From the NCBI GenBank assembly GCA_910574805.1, contig CAJTCV010000011.1:62001-126000 (forward strand): 64,000 bases of DNA, given 5' to 3'. How positions within the stretch are numbered: the stretch's first letter is position 1; every line of letters starts with the position of its first letter. Below are positions 18,245 through 26,580 of this stretch, one piece after another. The DNA comes from Lachnospiraceae bacterium (lineage in GTDB: Bacteria > Bacillota > Clostridia > Lachnospirales > Lachnospiraceae). The notes under the pieces were generated by a model. The model was not told the DNA's origin, did not search any database, and was given only the letters and a program-made list of their open reading frames with translations. A program made the position numbers and the translations under genes.

Positions 18245-19174
18245 ATGAAGGATGGAACAATAGTGGAAACTGGAATGCTTGAGATCCTGCAGGGAATTGT
18301 GGGAACAGAACATGTATGGGCAGAGGAACCGATGAAGAATCATACGACCTTCCGGGTGGGAGGTCCCGTGCGCTGTCTGGTGGAGCCGGAGAGCACGGAG
18401 GAACTGGTAAAGATCATAAAAGCCTGCCTGGAGGCAGAGATGCCTTATACCATCGTGGGGAACGGCAGCAATCTCCTGGTGAGCGACGCGGGCTACGACG
18501 GAGTTGTGATCCACCTGTTTAAAAATATGTCGCGCATCTGGATCCAGGGGAATTTTCTGATCGCCCAGGCGGGTGCACTCCTTGTGCGTGCCGCCAGCGT
18601 TGCCTGTCGGGAAGGGCTTACAGGGCTGGAGTTCGCTTCCGGGATTCCCGGGACAGTTGGCGGGGCGCTGGTGATGAACGCAGGCGCCTACGGCGGGGAA
18701 ATGAAGGATGTGGTATGCTGCGTGAAGGTACTGGCGGCGGACGGAGGGATCCGGGAATATACCGGCGAAGAGATGGATTTTGGCTACCGCAGGAGCCGGA
18801 TCGCGGAAAACAGAGATATCGTGCTGGAGGCAGAATTTAAGCTGCGTCCGGGAGATCCGGAGGAGATCCGTGCCAGGATGGACGAACTGAAAGAGCAGAG
18901 GGTAAAGAAGCAGCCGCTGGAATATGCCAGCGCCGGGAGCACCTTTAAGCGCCCGGAAGGACATTTCGCAGGAAAGCTTATAGAAGACGCGGGACTGCGG
19001 GGCTTCCGGATCGGCGACGCCCAGGTGTCGGAAAAGCACTGCGGCTTCGTCATCAACCGGGGAAATGCCACGGCTTCCGAGGTGGCGGAGGTGATCCGCC
19101 AGGTCCAGAAGAGAGTGTACGAAGACTCGGGCATCCGACTCCAGACAGAAGTAAAATTCCTTGGCTGGGAGTAG
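18245..19174 (+). CDS. murB: UDP-N-acetylenolpyruvoylglucosamine reductase
   Basis: 309 aa FAD enzyme that reduces the enolpyruvyl group to make UDP-MurNAc, second committed step of peptidoglycan synthesis. FAD site GNGSNLLVSDAGYDG and GIPGTVGGALVMNAGAYGG; catalytic Ser in the SAGSTFKRP loop; C-terminal GFVINRGNATASEV. The start at 18245 has only a weak RBS (AAGAG); an internal ATG at 18275 is an alternative. It begins the murB-rapZ-whiA-Crh-like gene order usual in Clostridia. Confidence 0.96.
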   Translation: MKDGTIVETGMLEILQGIVGTEHVWAEEPMKNHTTFRVGGPVRCLVEPESTEELVKIIKACLEAEMPYTIVGNGSNLLVSDAGYDGVVIHLFKNMSRIWIQGNFLIAQAGALLVRAASVACREGLTGLEFASGIPGTVGGALVMNAGAYGGEMKDVVCCVKVLAADGGIREYTGEEMDFGYRRSRIAENRDIVLEAEFKLRPGDPEEIRARMDELKEQRVKKQPLEYASAGSTFKRPEGHFAGKLIEDAGLRGFRIGDAQVSEKHCGFVINRGNATASEVAEVIRQVQKRVYEDSGIRLQTEVKFLGWE

Positions 19175-19218
19175 CGTGGAGGATCTGCCGGAACTTAAAT
19201 TAAGAGGTACAGAAAACG

Positions 19219-20094
19219 ATGAGACTGGTGATCGTGACCGGCATGTCCGGTGCGGGAAAGGCAACAGCACTGAAGATCCTGGAGGATGCGGGTTATTTCT
19301 GCGTGGATAATCTGCCGGTGCTTTTTGTGGACAAGTTTGCGGAGTTGACAGCCTCCGGAAACAGTGAGATTACGAAGGTGGCCATTGGGCTGGACATTCG
19401 CAGCGGAAAGTCCCTGGGCCGAATGGAAGAGATCCTGGAGCATATGGTGGCCCAGGGGATTCCTTACGAGATCCTTTTTCTGGATGCCGGCAATGACATT
19501 CTGGTAAAACGTTACAAAGAGACCCGAAGGATCCATCCGCTGGCAGAATCGGGAAGAATTGAACAGGGTATTATTCTGGAGAGAGACCGTCTGACTTTTT
19601 TGAAGAAGCATGCAGACTATATTATTGATACAAGCCAGCTTCTGGTACGGGAGCTGAAGCAGGAACTGGACAAGATCTTTGTCCAGAACCGGGAATTCCG
19701 GAATCTGATGATCACCGTGCTTTCCTTCGGCTTCAAGTACGGGATCCCCAGCGATGCCGACCTGGTATTCGATGTGCGTTTTCTTCCGAATCCCTACTAC
19801 TATGAGGAGCTCAGAAAGCTCACCGGCAATGACCAGGCGATTCAGGACTTTGTCATGGGCTTTGATATGGCGCATATTTTCCTGGACAAGCTGGATGATA
19901 TGGTCCGTTTTCTGGTTCCCAACTATGTCCTGGAGGGCAAGAATCAGCTGGTGATCGCCGTCGGCTGCACCGGCGGCAAGCACCGTTCGGTCACCCTTGC
20001 CAATAAGCTGTACGAGCGGCTGCAGGATCAGAATGATTACGGGGTCAGGCTGGAGCACCGGGACATCGGCAAAGACGCTGCCCGCGGTAAATAA
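19219..20094 (+). CDS. rapZ: RNase adapter / nucleotide-binding protein RapZ (YvcJ)
   Basis: 291 aa. P-loop GMSGAGKAT at residues 8-16 and the RapZ C-terminal UDP-GlcNAc-type domain with VGCTGGKHRSV and HRDIGKD. In Gram-positives the YvcJ family binds nucleotides and is linked to cell-wall precursor control and competence. The upstream gap carries GCCGGAACTTAAATTAAGAGG, similar to the SD-proximal motif found before other genes in this window. B. subtilis has yvcK (glmR) between yvcJ and whiA; here it is absent. Confidence 0.95.
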   Translation: MRLVIVTGMSGAGKATALKILEDAGYFCVDNLPVLFVDKFAELTASGNSEITKVAIGLDIRSGKSLGRMEEILEHMVAQGIPYEILFLDAGNDILVKRYKETRRIHPLAESGRIEQGIILERDRLTFLKKHADYIIDTSQLLVRELKQELDKIFVQNREFRNLMITVLSFGFKYGIPSDADLVFDVRFLPNPYYYEELRKLTGNDQAIQDFVMGFDMAHIFLDKLDDMVRFLVPNYVLEGKNQLVIAVGCTGGKHRSVTLANKLYERLQDQNDYGVRLEHRDIGKDAARGK

Positions 20095-20127
20095 GTATTG
20101 CCCGCACGCAAAGGAGGCGAGATCCGG

Positions 20128-21075
20128 ATGTCATTTTCTGCAGATATCAAAGAAGAACTTTCCAGGCCGGCATCCATGGGGCGTCACTGCCGTCTGGCAG
20201 AAACTGCTGCTGTTTTAAGCCTATGCGGAAAGATAATCATCACGGAAAATGATCGTTATTGTGTAAAAATACAGACGGAAAATCTTCCAGTTGCAAGAAA
20301 ATACTTTACTTTATTGAGAAAAGCATTTAATATTAAAGCGGAAGTAGCTGTCCGAAAGAGCAGAGAGACGCGTTTCTATTCCGTCGTGGTGAGGAAAGAC
20401 CACGAGGCCAGAAGGCTTTTGAACGAAACCGGTCTGCTGGATTCGGATGGCGGCATTCAGGAGTGCATGTCACCGATACATAACCGGCTGCTCAGACAGA
20501 ACTGCTGTAGACGTGCTTTTATACGGGGAGCATTTCTCGCAGCGGGATCCGTCAGTGCTCCGGAGCGGTCTTATCATTTTGAAATTGTTTGTTCTTCAGA
20601 GGCAAAGGCGCAGCAGCTTCAGGCGCTTCTTGGCTCCTGTGAGATCGATGCAAGGATCGTACTTCGGAAGCGTCATTATGTAGTCTATGTAAAAGAAGGT
20701 TCCCAGATTGTAGAACTGCTGGGACTTATGGGGGCACATGTATCACTCATGCAGCTTGAGAATGTACGGATTGTGAAAGAGATGCGCAACAGTGTGAACC
20801 GTAAGGTGAACTGTGAGACCGCGAACCTGAACAAGACCGTTTCCGCAGCAGTCCGCCAGGTGGAAGATATCCGGTATATCGAAGCACACGGAGGCCTGCA
20901 TGAACTTACCGATGGTCTGGAGGAGACTGCCAGACTGAGACTGGAGCATCCGGATGCCAGTCTGAAGGAACTGGGAGACATGCTGTCGCCCAGAGTTGGA
21001 AAATCCGGAGTGAATCATCGTCTGCGTAAGCTGAGTCTTATTGCAGAACAATTGCGTAAGGGCGAGGAGGAGTAA
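20128..21075 (+). CDS. whiA: DNA-binding protein WhiA
   Basis: 315 aa. N-terminal LAGLIDADG-like domain (MSFSADIKEELSRP, CCRRAFIRGAFLAAGSVSAP) and a C-terminal helix-turn-helix (SLKELGDMLSPRVGKSGVNH). In Firmicutes WhiA influences cell division and chromosome segregation. Start at 20128 chosen because AAAGGAGG precedes it and the family begins at MSFSADIK; the frame's upstream ATG at 20098 adds ten non-conserved residues. Two bases separate it from the Crh-like gene. Confidence 0.96.
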   Translation: MSFSADIKEELSRPASMGRHCRLAETAAVLSLCGKIIITENDRYCVKIQTENLPVARKYFTLLRKAFNIKAEVAVRKSRETRFYSVVVRKDHEARRLLNETGLLDSDGGIQECMSPIHNRLLRQNCCRRAFIRGAFLAAGSVSAPERSYHFEIVCSSEAKAQQLQALLGSCEIDARIVLRKRHYVVYVKEGSQIVELLGLMGAHVSLMQLENVRIVKEMRNSVNRKVNCETANLNKTVSAAVRQVEDIRYIEAHGGLHELTDGLEETARLRLEHPDASLKELGDMLSPRVGKSGVNHRLRKLSLIAEQLRKGEEE

Positions 21076-21076
21076 A

Positions 21077-21343
21077 ATGATCAGGAAACCAATCACCATT
21101 CAGATCGCTGATGGGCTGGACGCCAGACCGACGGCACTGTTAGTTCAGGTGGCAAGCCAGTATGACAGCAGGATATATGTGGAGATCGGCGACAAAAAAG
21201 TCAATGCAAAGAGCATCATGGGTATGATGACGCTGGGACTGTCCGCCGGAGAGTCCGTTATGGTGACCGCAGAGGGAAATGATGAAGTGGATGCGATCGA
21301 AAATATTGAAAAATATCTGAGCAGCAGTGACCCGCAGGAGTAA
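21077..21343 (+). CDS. crh: Crh-like HPr protein lacking the active-site histidine
   Basis: 88 aa HPr fold. Position 15 is Asp (GLDARPTALLV) where PTS HPr has the phosphorylatable His, so it cannot relay phosphate from enzyme I. Ser46 is kept within the HPr-kinase site NAKSIMGMMTLG. This is the Crh pattern (B. subtilis Crh has Gln15): a regulatory partner for carbon catabolite control, and in Bacillus also an interaction partner of central enzymes. RBS AGGAGGAG spans the whiA stop. Its place right after whiA matches Bacillus whiA-crh. Confidence 0.9.
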   Translation: MIRKPITIQIADGLDARPTALLVQVASQYDSRIYVEIGDKKVNAKSIMGMMTLGLSAGESVMVTAEGNDEVDAIENIEKYLSSSDPQE

Positions 21344-21374
21344 GACAGGAGCAGCGGGATGATATGATAGATAG

Positions 21375-21402
21375 GCGGAGGTTTTCACAGGACCTCCGCT
21401 TT
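21375..21402 (+). terminator. Weak terminator after the Crh-like gene
   Basis: GCGGAGGT/ACCTCCGC stem with a 9-base loop, followed by only TTTGT. Probably a partial terminator between the whiA-crh unit and the methyltransferase gene. Confidence 0.5.
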
Positions 21403-21434
21403 GTATCTGTAAAAGTCAAAAAGGAGGACAGGCC

Positions 21435-22205
21435 GTGGATGCATATACAGGATTTGCCGGAGTCTATGATCTCTTTATGGAGGATGTGCCGTATGAGGAC
21501 TGGTGTCTCTGGATCAGGGAGACTCTGGCAGACCACGGGATCCATGATGGGCTGGTTCTGGATCTGGGCTGCGGGACCGGCGTGATGACAGAGCTTCTGG
21601 CAGAAGCAGGATATGACATGACAGGCATTGATTTTTCGGAAGAGATGCTGGAAGCGGCGGTGGAGAGACGGGAGCAGTCCGGCCATGAGACCCTCTATCT
21701 GTGTCAGGATATGCGGGAATTTGAACTGTATGGGACGGTTCGGGCGATCATCAGCATCTGCGATTCCATGAACTATATCCTGGAGGAAGAGGAACTGCTG
21801 GGAATACTGACCCTGGCGGCGCAAAATTATCTGGACTACGGCGGACTCTTTATCTTTGACCTGAATACAGAATATAAATACAGGGAGCTTCTGGGGGAAC
21901 AGACCATAGCGGAGAACCGGGATGAGGGGAGCTTTATCTGGGAAAACTTTTATGACGAAGAAGAAAAGATCAACGAATACGATCTGACCCTTTTCATTCG
22001 GGAGGATTCAGGCTATTATAAAAAATATGAAGAAGTACATTATCAGAGAGCCTATGCATTTGATACAGTACGTGCTCTGGTGGAGCAGTCGGGGCTTGAG
22101 CTTCTGGAAATCTGTGATGCATATACCAGAGAGCCTGCCAGAGAGGATTCCGAACGGATCTGCGTGGTGTGCAGGAGAGGGTTTCCGGACGGACAGTCCG
22201 GATGA
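21435..22205 (+). CDS. Class I SAM-dependent methyltransferase
   Basis: 256 aa. SAM-binding motif I is VLDLGCGTGVMTELLAEAGYD, followed by GIDFSEEMLEAA and the motif II-like DMREFELYGTVRAIISICDSMNY. The GTG start at 21435 is supported by AAGGAGG seven bases upstream and by the family N-terminus DAYTGFAGVYDLFMEDVPYEDW. Substrate unknown; such proteins often precede hslO in Lachnospiraceae. It ends 15 bases before hslO and is probably co-transcribed with it. Confidence 0.92.
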   Translation: MDAYTGFAGVYDLFMEDVPYEDWCLWIRETLADHGIHDGLVLDLGCGTGVMTELLAEAGYDMTGIDFSEEMLEAAVERREQSGHETLYLCQDMREFELYGTVRAIISICDSMNYILEEEELLGILTLAAQNYLDYGGLFIFDLNTEYKYRELLGEQTIAENRDEGSFIWENFYDEEEKINEYDLTLFIREDSGYYKKYEEVHYQRAYAFDTVRALVEQSGLELLEICDAYTREPAREDSERICVVCRRGFPDGQSG

Positions 22206-22220
22206 TGAAGGAGAGAGAAA

Positions 22221-23099
22221 ATGGGAGACTATATTGTAAGGGCGACTGCCGGGGACGGACAGATCCGTGCATTTGCCGTGGATTCCAGAGAGACCGTGGA
22301 AGCTGCGCGGAAGAGGCATGACACCAGTCCGGTGGTGACGGCGGCGCTGGGACGGCTTCTGAGCGCAGGAGCCATGATGGGTGCCATGATGAAGGGAGAG
22401 GACGATCTGCTGACTCTGCAGATCAAATGCAGCGGACCGGTGAAGGGACTGACCGTGACGGCAGATGCCGGAGGCAATGTAAAAGGGTTTGCAGACGAGC
22501 CGAAGGTCATGCTGCCTCCCAATGCAAAGGGGAAACTGGATGTGGGCAAAGCGCTGGATCTGGGAGTCTTAAGCGTAATCAGGGATCTGGGGCTGAAAGA
22601 GCCCTATGTGGGACAGACAGAACTGAAGACCGGAGAGATCGGAGACGATCTGACCTATTATTTCGCCAGCTCCGAGCAGATCCCGTCTTCTGTGGGACTG
22701 GGGGTCCTGATGGAGCGGAACAATACGGTGAGGCAGGCCGGAGGATTTATCATCCAGCTCATGCCCTTTGCTTCGGAGGAGGTGATCGGCAGGCTGGAGA
22801 AGAAGCTGACAGCCATGGAATCGGTGACGGCATATCTGGACAGGGGCTGTACGCCGGAGGATCTTCTGGAGGAACTGCTGGGGGAATTCGGGGTGGAATT
22901 TCTGGAACGGACAGAGACCCGGTTCTTCTGCAACTGCAGTAAGGAACGGGTGGAGAAGGCCATCGTCAGCATCGGGAGGAAGGAGCTGAACGAGATGGTG
23001 CAGGAGGGGAAGCCCATCCAGGTAAAGTGTCATTTCTGCAATACAGCATATGAGTTTACAGTGGAAGATTTAAAAAAGATCATAAGAAGGAGCAGGTAA
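22221..23099 (+). CDS. hslO: Redox-regulated chaperone Hsp33
   Basis: 292 aa, full length. The redox-switch zinc site is present as FCNCSKERV and VKCHFCNTAY (CxC...CxxC). N-terminal YIVRATAGDGQIRAFAVDS and FIIQLMPFASEEVI are typical. The cytosolic holdase is activated when oxidants release zinc and form disulfides. Strong RBS AAGGAGAG. The stop lies four bases before the nadE ATG, so the two are probably coupled. Confidence 0.97.
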   Translation: MGDYIVRATAGDGQIRAFAVDSRETVEAARKRHDTSPVVTAALGRLLSAGAMMGAMMKGEDDLLTLQIKCSGPVKGLTVTADAGGNVKGFADEPKVMLPPNAKGKLDVGKALDLGVLSVIRDLGLKEPYVGQTELKTGEIGDDLTYYFASSEQIPSSVGLGVLMERNNTVRQAGGFIIQLMPFASEEVIGRLEKKLTAMESVTAYLDRGCTPEDLLEELLGEFGVEFLERTETRFFCNCSKERVEKAIVSIGRKELNEMVQEGKPIQVKCHFCNTAYEFTVEDLKKIIRRSR

Positions 23100-23103
23100 G
23101 AAA

Positions 23104-25020
23104 ATGCGGTACGGATTTGTCAGGACAGCGGCGCTGGCGCCGAAGATCAAAGTAGCGGATACAGGATACAATGCACAGGAAATCATCCGGCTGATGAAGG
23201 AAGCCTGGGAAAGGGGGGCCAGGATTCTGGTGTTTCCGGAGCTGTGCATCACCGGGTACACCTGCGGAGAGCTGTTTTTGCAGGAGCTTCTTCTGAGGCA
23301 GGCAAAAGAGGCTCTCCTGGAAATCCTGGATGCCGGCAGAGGCATGGACGGACTGTTCTTTGTGGGACTGCCGCTGGCGGTCCAGGGAAAGCTCTATAAT
23401 ACGGCGGCAGTCTTTTCAGACGGGAAGCTTCTGGGACTGGTGCCCAAGACCTGTATCCCCAACTATGGCGAATTTTACGAGGCGCGTCATTTTGCAAAGG
23501 CGCCGGAGAGCTGCAGGTTTATCGACTGGGAAGGGCGGAAGGTGCCTTTCGGGACAGATGTTCTGTTCTGCTGCAGGGATATGCCGGGGCTTCTGACGGC
23601 TGCGGAGATCTGCGAGGATGTATGGGCGGCGGATCCCCCCAGTGTCCGCCATGCCCTGCATGGGGCGTCAGTCATTGTCAATCTGTCGGCCAGCGACGAG
23701 ATCACAGGGAAGGAAGATTACCGGCGGGAGCTTCTGCGCATCCAGTCCGGACGGCTGGTATGCGGCTATGTCTATGCCAGCGCCGGGGAAGGGGAGTCGT
23801 CCACGGATCTGGTATTCGGCGGACATCATCTGATCTGCGAGAATGGTACGGTCCTTAAGGAATCCCGCCGTTTCCAGAATGAAACGATTTACGGAGAGCT
23901 GGATATCGAACGGCTGCAGGGAGAGCGGAGACGGATTTCCACCTTTCCTGGGGAGGTGGATGAGCCGGAATATGTGATGGTACCCTACAGGATGAAGGAT
24001 GTGGATCTGCCTCTGGAGCGGTATGTGGACAAGGCCCCTTTCGTGCCGGACGGGAAGGAAGAGCGGGAAAAGCGCTGCGAGGAGATCCTTATGATCCAGG
24101 CCATGGGACTGAAGAAACGGATGGAGCATACCGGCTGCAGAAGCGTGGTCATCGGGATCTCCGGAGGGCTGGATTCTACGCTGGCGCTTCTGGTGGCGGC
24201 AAAGGCCTGCGACCTGCTGCAGCTTGAGAGGAGCTGTATCACGGCCGTGACCATGCCCTGTTTCGGTACTACGGACCGGACCTACAGAAATGCCTGCGAA
24301 CTGACAGAGCGGCTGGGGGCCGGACTGAGAGAGGTGGACATCCGGGAAGCGGTGACAGTTCATTTCCGGGATATCGGACAGGATCAGGAGAAGCATGATG
24401 TGACCTATGAGAACGCCCAGGCAAGGGAGCGCACACAGGTACTGATGGACGTGGCGAATCAGACCGGAGGCATGGTGGTGGGGACCGGAGACATGTCGGA
24501 GCTGGCGCTTGGATGGGCCACCTACAATGGAGACCATATGTCCATGTACGGAGTCAATGCGTCCGTGCCGAAGACGCTGGTGCGGCATCTGGTCCGGTAT
24601 TATGCGGACACCTGCGGGGACGACAGGCTGTCGGCGGTGCTTCTGGACATTCTGGATACGCCGGTGAGCCCGGAGCTCCTGCCGCCCAGAGACGGGGTGA
24701 TTGCCCAGAAGACGGAGGATCTGGTAGGTCCTTATGAGCTTCATGATTTTTATCTGTATCATATGCTCCGGTACGGCTCTGCCCCGGATAAAATCTACTA
24801 TCTGGCGAAGCATGCGTTCCGGGGGGAATACGAAGACGCAGTGATCTTAAAATGGCTGAAAACCTTTGTGCGGAGGTTTTTTGCCCAGCAGTTCAAACGT
24901 TCCTGTCTGCCGGACGGACCGAAGGTGGGAAGCGTGGCGGTCTCTCCCAGAGGAGATCTGCGCATGCCCAGCGATGCCAGCGCCGCCCTGTGGCTGGACT
25001 GTCTGGAAAATCTTGTATAA
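23104..25020 (+). CDS. nadE: Glutamine-dependent NAD+ synthetase
   Basis: 638 aa. An N-terminal nitrilase-type glutaminase domain (Glu in FPELCITGYTCGEL, Lys in VPKTCIPNYGEF, Cys in TAAEICEDVW) supplies ammonia to a C-terminal synthetase with the P-loop GISGGLDSTLALL and the NAD-adenylate region VVGTGDMSELALGWATYNGDH. It amidates nicotinic acid adenine dinucleotide to NAD. Its length and domain order match the two-domain form. A terminator follows directly. Confidence 0.97.
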   Translation: MRYGFVRTAALAPKIKVADTGYNAQEIIRLMKEAWERGARILVFPELCITGYTCGELFLQELLLRQAKEALLEILDAGRGMDGLFFVGLPLAVQGKLYNTAAVFSDGKLLGLVPKTCIPNYGEFYEARHFAKAPESCRFIDWEGRKVPFGTDVLFCCRDMPGLLTAAEICEDVWAADPPSVRHALHGASVIVNLSASDEITGKEDYRRELLRIQSGRLVCGYVYASAGEGESSTDLVFGGHHLICENGTVLKESRRFQNETIYGELDIERLQGERRRISTFPGEVDEPEYVMVPYRMKDVDLPLERYVDKAPFVPDGKEEREKRCEEILMIQAMGLKKRMEHTGCRSVVIGISGGLDSTLALLVAAKACDLLQLERSCITAVTMPCFGTTDRTYRNACELTERLGAGLREVDIREAVTVHFRDIGQDQEKHDVTYENAQARERTQVLMDVANQTGGMVVGTGDMSELALGWATYNGDHMSMYGVNASVPKTLVRHLVRYYADTCGDDRLSAVLLDILDTPVSPELLPPRDGVIAQKTEDLVGPYELHDFYLYHMLRYGSAPDKIYYLAKHAFRGEYEDAVILKWLKTFVRRFFAQQFKRSCLPDGPKVGSVAVSPRGDLRMPSDASAALWLDCLENLV

Positions 25021-25054
25021 AACAGCATCAGACAGGGTACAATACATGAAAAGC

Positions 25055-25103
25055 AGGCCTCATTCATATATTATAGAAATAATGACTGAAATGAGGCCTT
25101 TTT
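25055..25103 (+). terminator. nadE terminator abutting the next start codon
   Basis: AGGCCTCATT (25055-25064) pairs with AATGAGGCCT (25090-25099) and runs into TTTTT. The T tract ends exactly at the ATG of the following gene (25104), so the stem would contain that gene's weak SD (ATGAGG). Confidence 0.75.
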
Positions 25104-26369
25104 ATGCCGGAAAATGAATTTGAAAATACACCGCGTCTTCCTTCGGAAGAAGGACGGCTTCAGGTCCGACTGGTGGAGAGAAGAACCATGCGGCCGGTGG
25201 CCGGGGCGCAGATCGAGATCTCGTATGAGGGTGATCCGGACAGTGAGATCCGGCGGTATACCACAGATGAATCAGGAATGACGGAGATCATCACCCTCCC
25301 TGCGCCTGCGGAGATCTACAGTACACAGTATTCAGAACAGCAGCCCTATGCGGAATATACCATCCGCGCCAGTGCGGAAGGGTACGAGGATGTGGAAGTG
25401 GCAGGCACGGAGATCCTTCCGGAAGTGCTTGCGATCCAGGAGATTCGTATGCCGGCGGCAGTGGGATCGGAGGAATTTGAACGGATCGTCATAGGTCCCC
25501 ATACTCTGTTCGGCACTTTCCCGCCCAAGATCGCGGAGGAAGAGATCAAACCCATGACGGAATCGGGAGAGATCGTCCTGAGCCGGGTGGTCATACCAGA
25601 ATATGTGGTCGTTCATGACGGAGTGCCCACAGATTCCAGTGCGAAAAATTATTGGGTGCGTTTCAAGGATTATGTGAAAAATGTGGCTTCCAGTGAGATC
25701 TATGCCACATGGACGGACGCAGCCATCCGCGCCAATGTACTCGCCATCATGTCCTTTGTGCTGAACCGCGTCTACACAGAGTGGTACCGCAATAAAGGGT
25801 ATGACTTTACCATCACCACTTCCACGGCTTTTGACCAGAAATGGATCTACGGAAGAAATATCTTCCAGAGCATCTCGGATGTGGTGGATGAGATGTACGG
25901 CAACTATCTGTCCAGGCCCAATGTGAAGCAGCCCATCCTCACCCAGTACTGTGACGGAAGACGGGTCTCCTGTCCCAACTGGATGACCCAGTGGGGAGCG
26001 CAGGAGCTGGGAGAACGGGGATATTCCGCCATCGAGATACTCCGGTATTACTACGGGGACAGTATCTATATCAACACGGCGGTGGAGATCTCGGGCGTCC
26101 CGTCCTCCTGGCCCGGATATGAGCTGGCAGAAGGGGCAAGGGGTGCGAAGGTACAGCAGATGCAGGAGCAGCTGAATGTGATCGCAGGCGCTTACCCGGC
26201 CCTTCCGAAGATTGCCGCAGACGGGATCTACGGTCCGGCGACCAGAGCCGCCGTGGAGAAATTCCAGTCCATTTTCGGTCTTCCCGTGACAGGTGTCGTG
26301 GATTACAGGACCTGGTATAAGATCTCGGAGATCTATGTGGGCGTATCCCGGATCGCGGAATTAAGTTAA
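25104..26369 (+). CDS. SpoIID-like protein with carboxypeptidase-regulatory-like and peptidoglycan-binding domains
   Basis: 421 aa. N-terminal Cna-B/regulatory-like beta domain (about 15-110: LQVRLVERRTMRPVAGAQIEI), central SpoIID/LytB-type region (about 165-325: NVASSEIYATWTDAAIRANVL, ILTQYCDGRRVSCPNWMTQWGAQ), C-terminal PG_binding_1 domain (about 340-410: GARGAKVQQMQEQLNVIAG, ADGIYGPATRAAVEKFQ). No signal peptide is seen. SpoIID enzymes cleave denuded peptidoglycan during engulfment. The domain call is by motif memory. Role: probably spore or cell-wall remodelling. Confidence 0.72.
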   Translation: MPENEFENTPRLPSEEGRLQVRLVERRTMRPVAGAQIEISYEGDPDSEIRRYTTDESGMTEIITLPAPAEIYSTQYSEQQPYAEYTIRASAEGYEDVEVAGTEILPEVLAIQEIRMPAAVGSEEFERIVIGPHTLFGTFPPKIAEEEIKPMTESGEIVLSRVVIPEYVVVHDGVPTDSSAKNYWVRFKDYVKNVASSEIYATWTDAAIRANVLAIMSFVLNRVYTEWYRNKGYDFTITTSTAFDQKWIYGRNIFQSISDVVDEMYGNYLSRPNVKQPILTQYCDGRRVSCPNWMTQWGAQELGERGYSAIEILRYYYGDSIYINTAVEISGVPSSWPGYELAEGARGAKVQQMQEQLNVIAGAYPALPKIAADGIYGPATRAAVEKFQSIFGLPVTGVVDYRTWYKISEIYVGVSRIAELS

Positions 26370-26407
26370 ATAAAGTCTTTTCTTTTTGCAGATTATTGGT
26401 TATAATG

Positions 26408-26445
26408 TAATCTATGGAAAGTGTGGAAACACTTTCCATAGATTA
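26408..26445. repeat. Perfect 17-bp inverted repeat with GGAA loop
   Basis: TAATCTATGGAAAGTGT (26408-26424), loop GGAA, then its exact reverse complement (26429-26445). There is no T tract after it. A -10-like TATAAT (26401-26406) directly abuts it, so it could be the 5' end of a leader RNA, an RNA-stability hairpin, or an operator palindrome. Confidence 0.8.
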
Positions 26446-26450
26446 ACGAC

Positions 26451-26471
26451 AAAAAATGCGAAGCATTTTTT
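26451..26471. terminator. A-T-rich terminator-like hairpin upstream of mreB/mbl
   Basis: AAAAAATGC, loop GAA, GCATTTTTT: nine pairs with the U-run forming the 3' arm, a form that works as a terminator in both directions. It may end the SpoIID-like transcript. Confidence 0.65.
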
Positions 26472-26491
26472 GGAGTCTGAGATTCACCGAC

Positions 26492-26509
26492 AAAAATGCG
26501 AAGCTTTTT
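26492..26509. repeat. Second, decayed copy of the A-T-rich hairpin
   Basis: AAAAATGC GAA GCTTTTT, preceded like the first copy by CGAC. It differs by loss of one A pairing with the T, leaving a bulge. The two copies are about 41 bases apart, suggesting local duplication. Confidence 0.55.
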
Positions 26510-26580
26510 AAAAGAACCATTTGAGAATGAAATGATGTGCTTGTTTTAAATAGACGGAAGGAACGAAAGGAGAACATATT

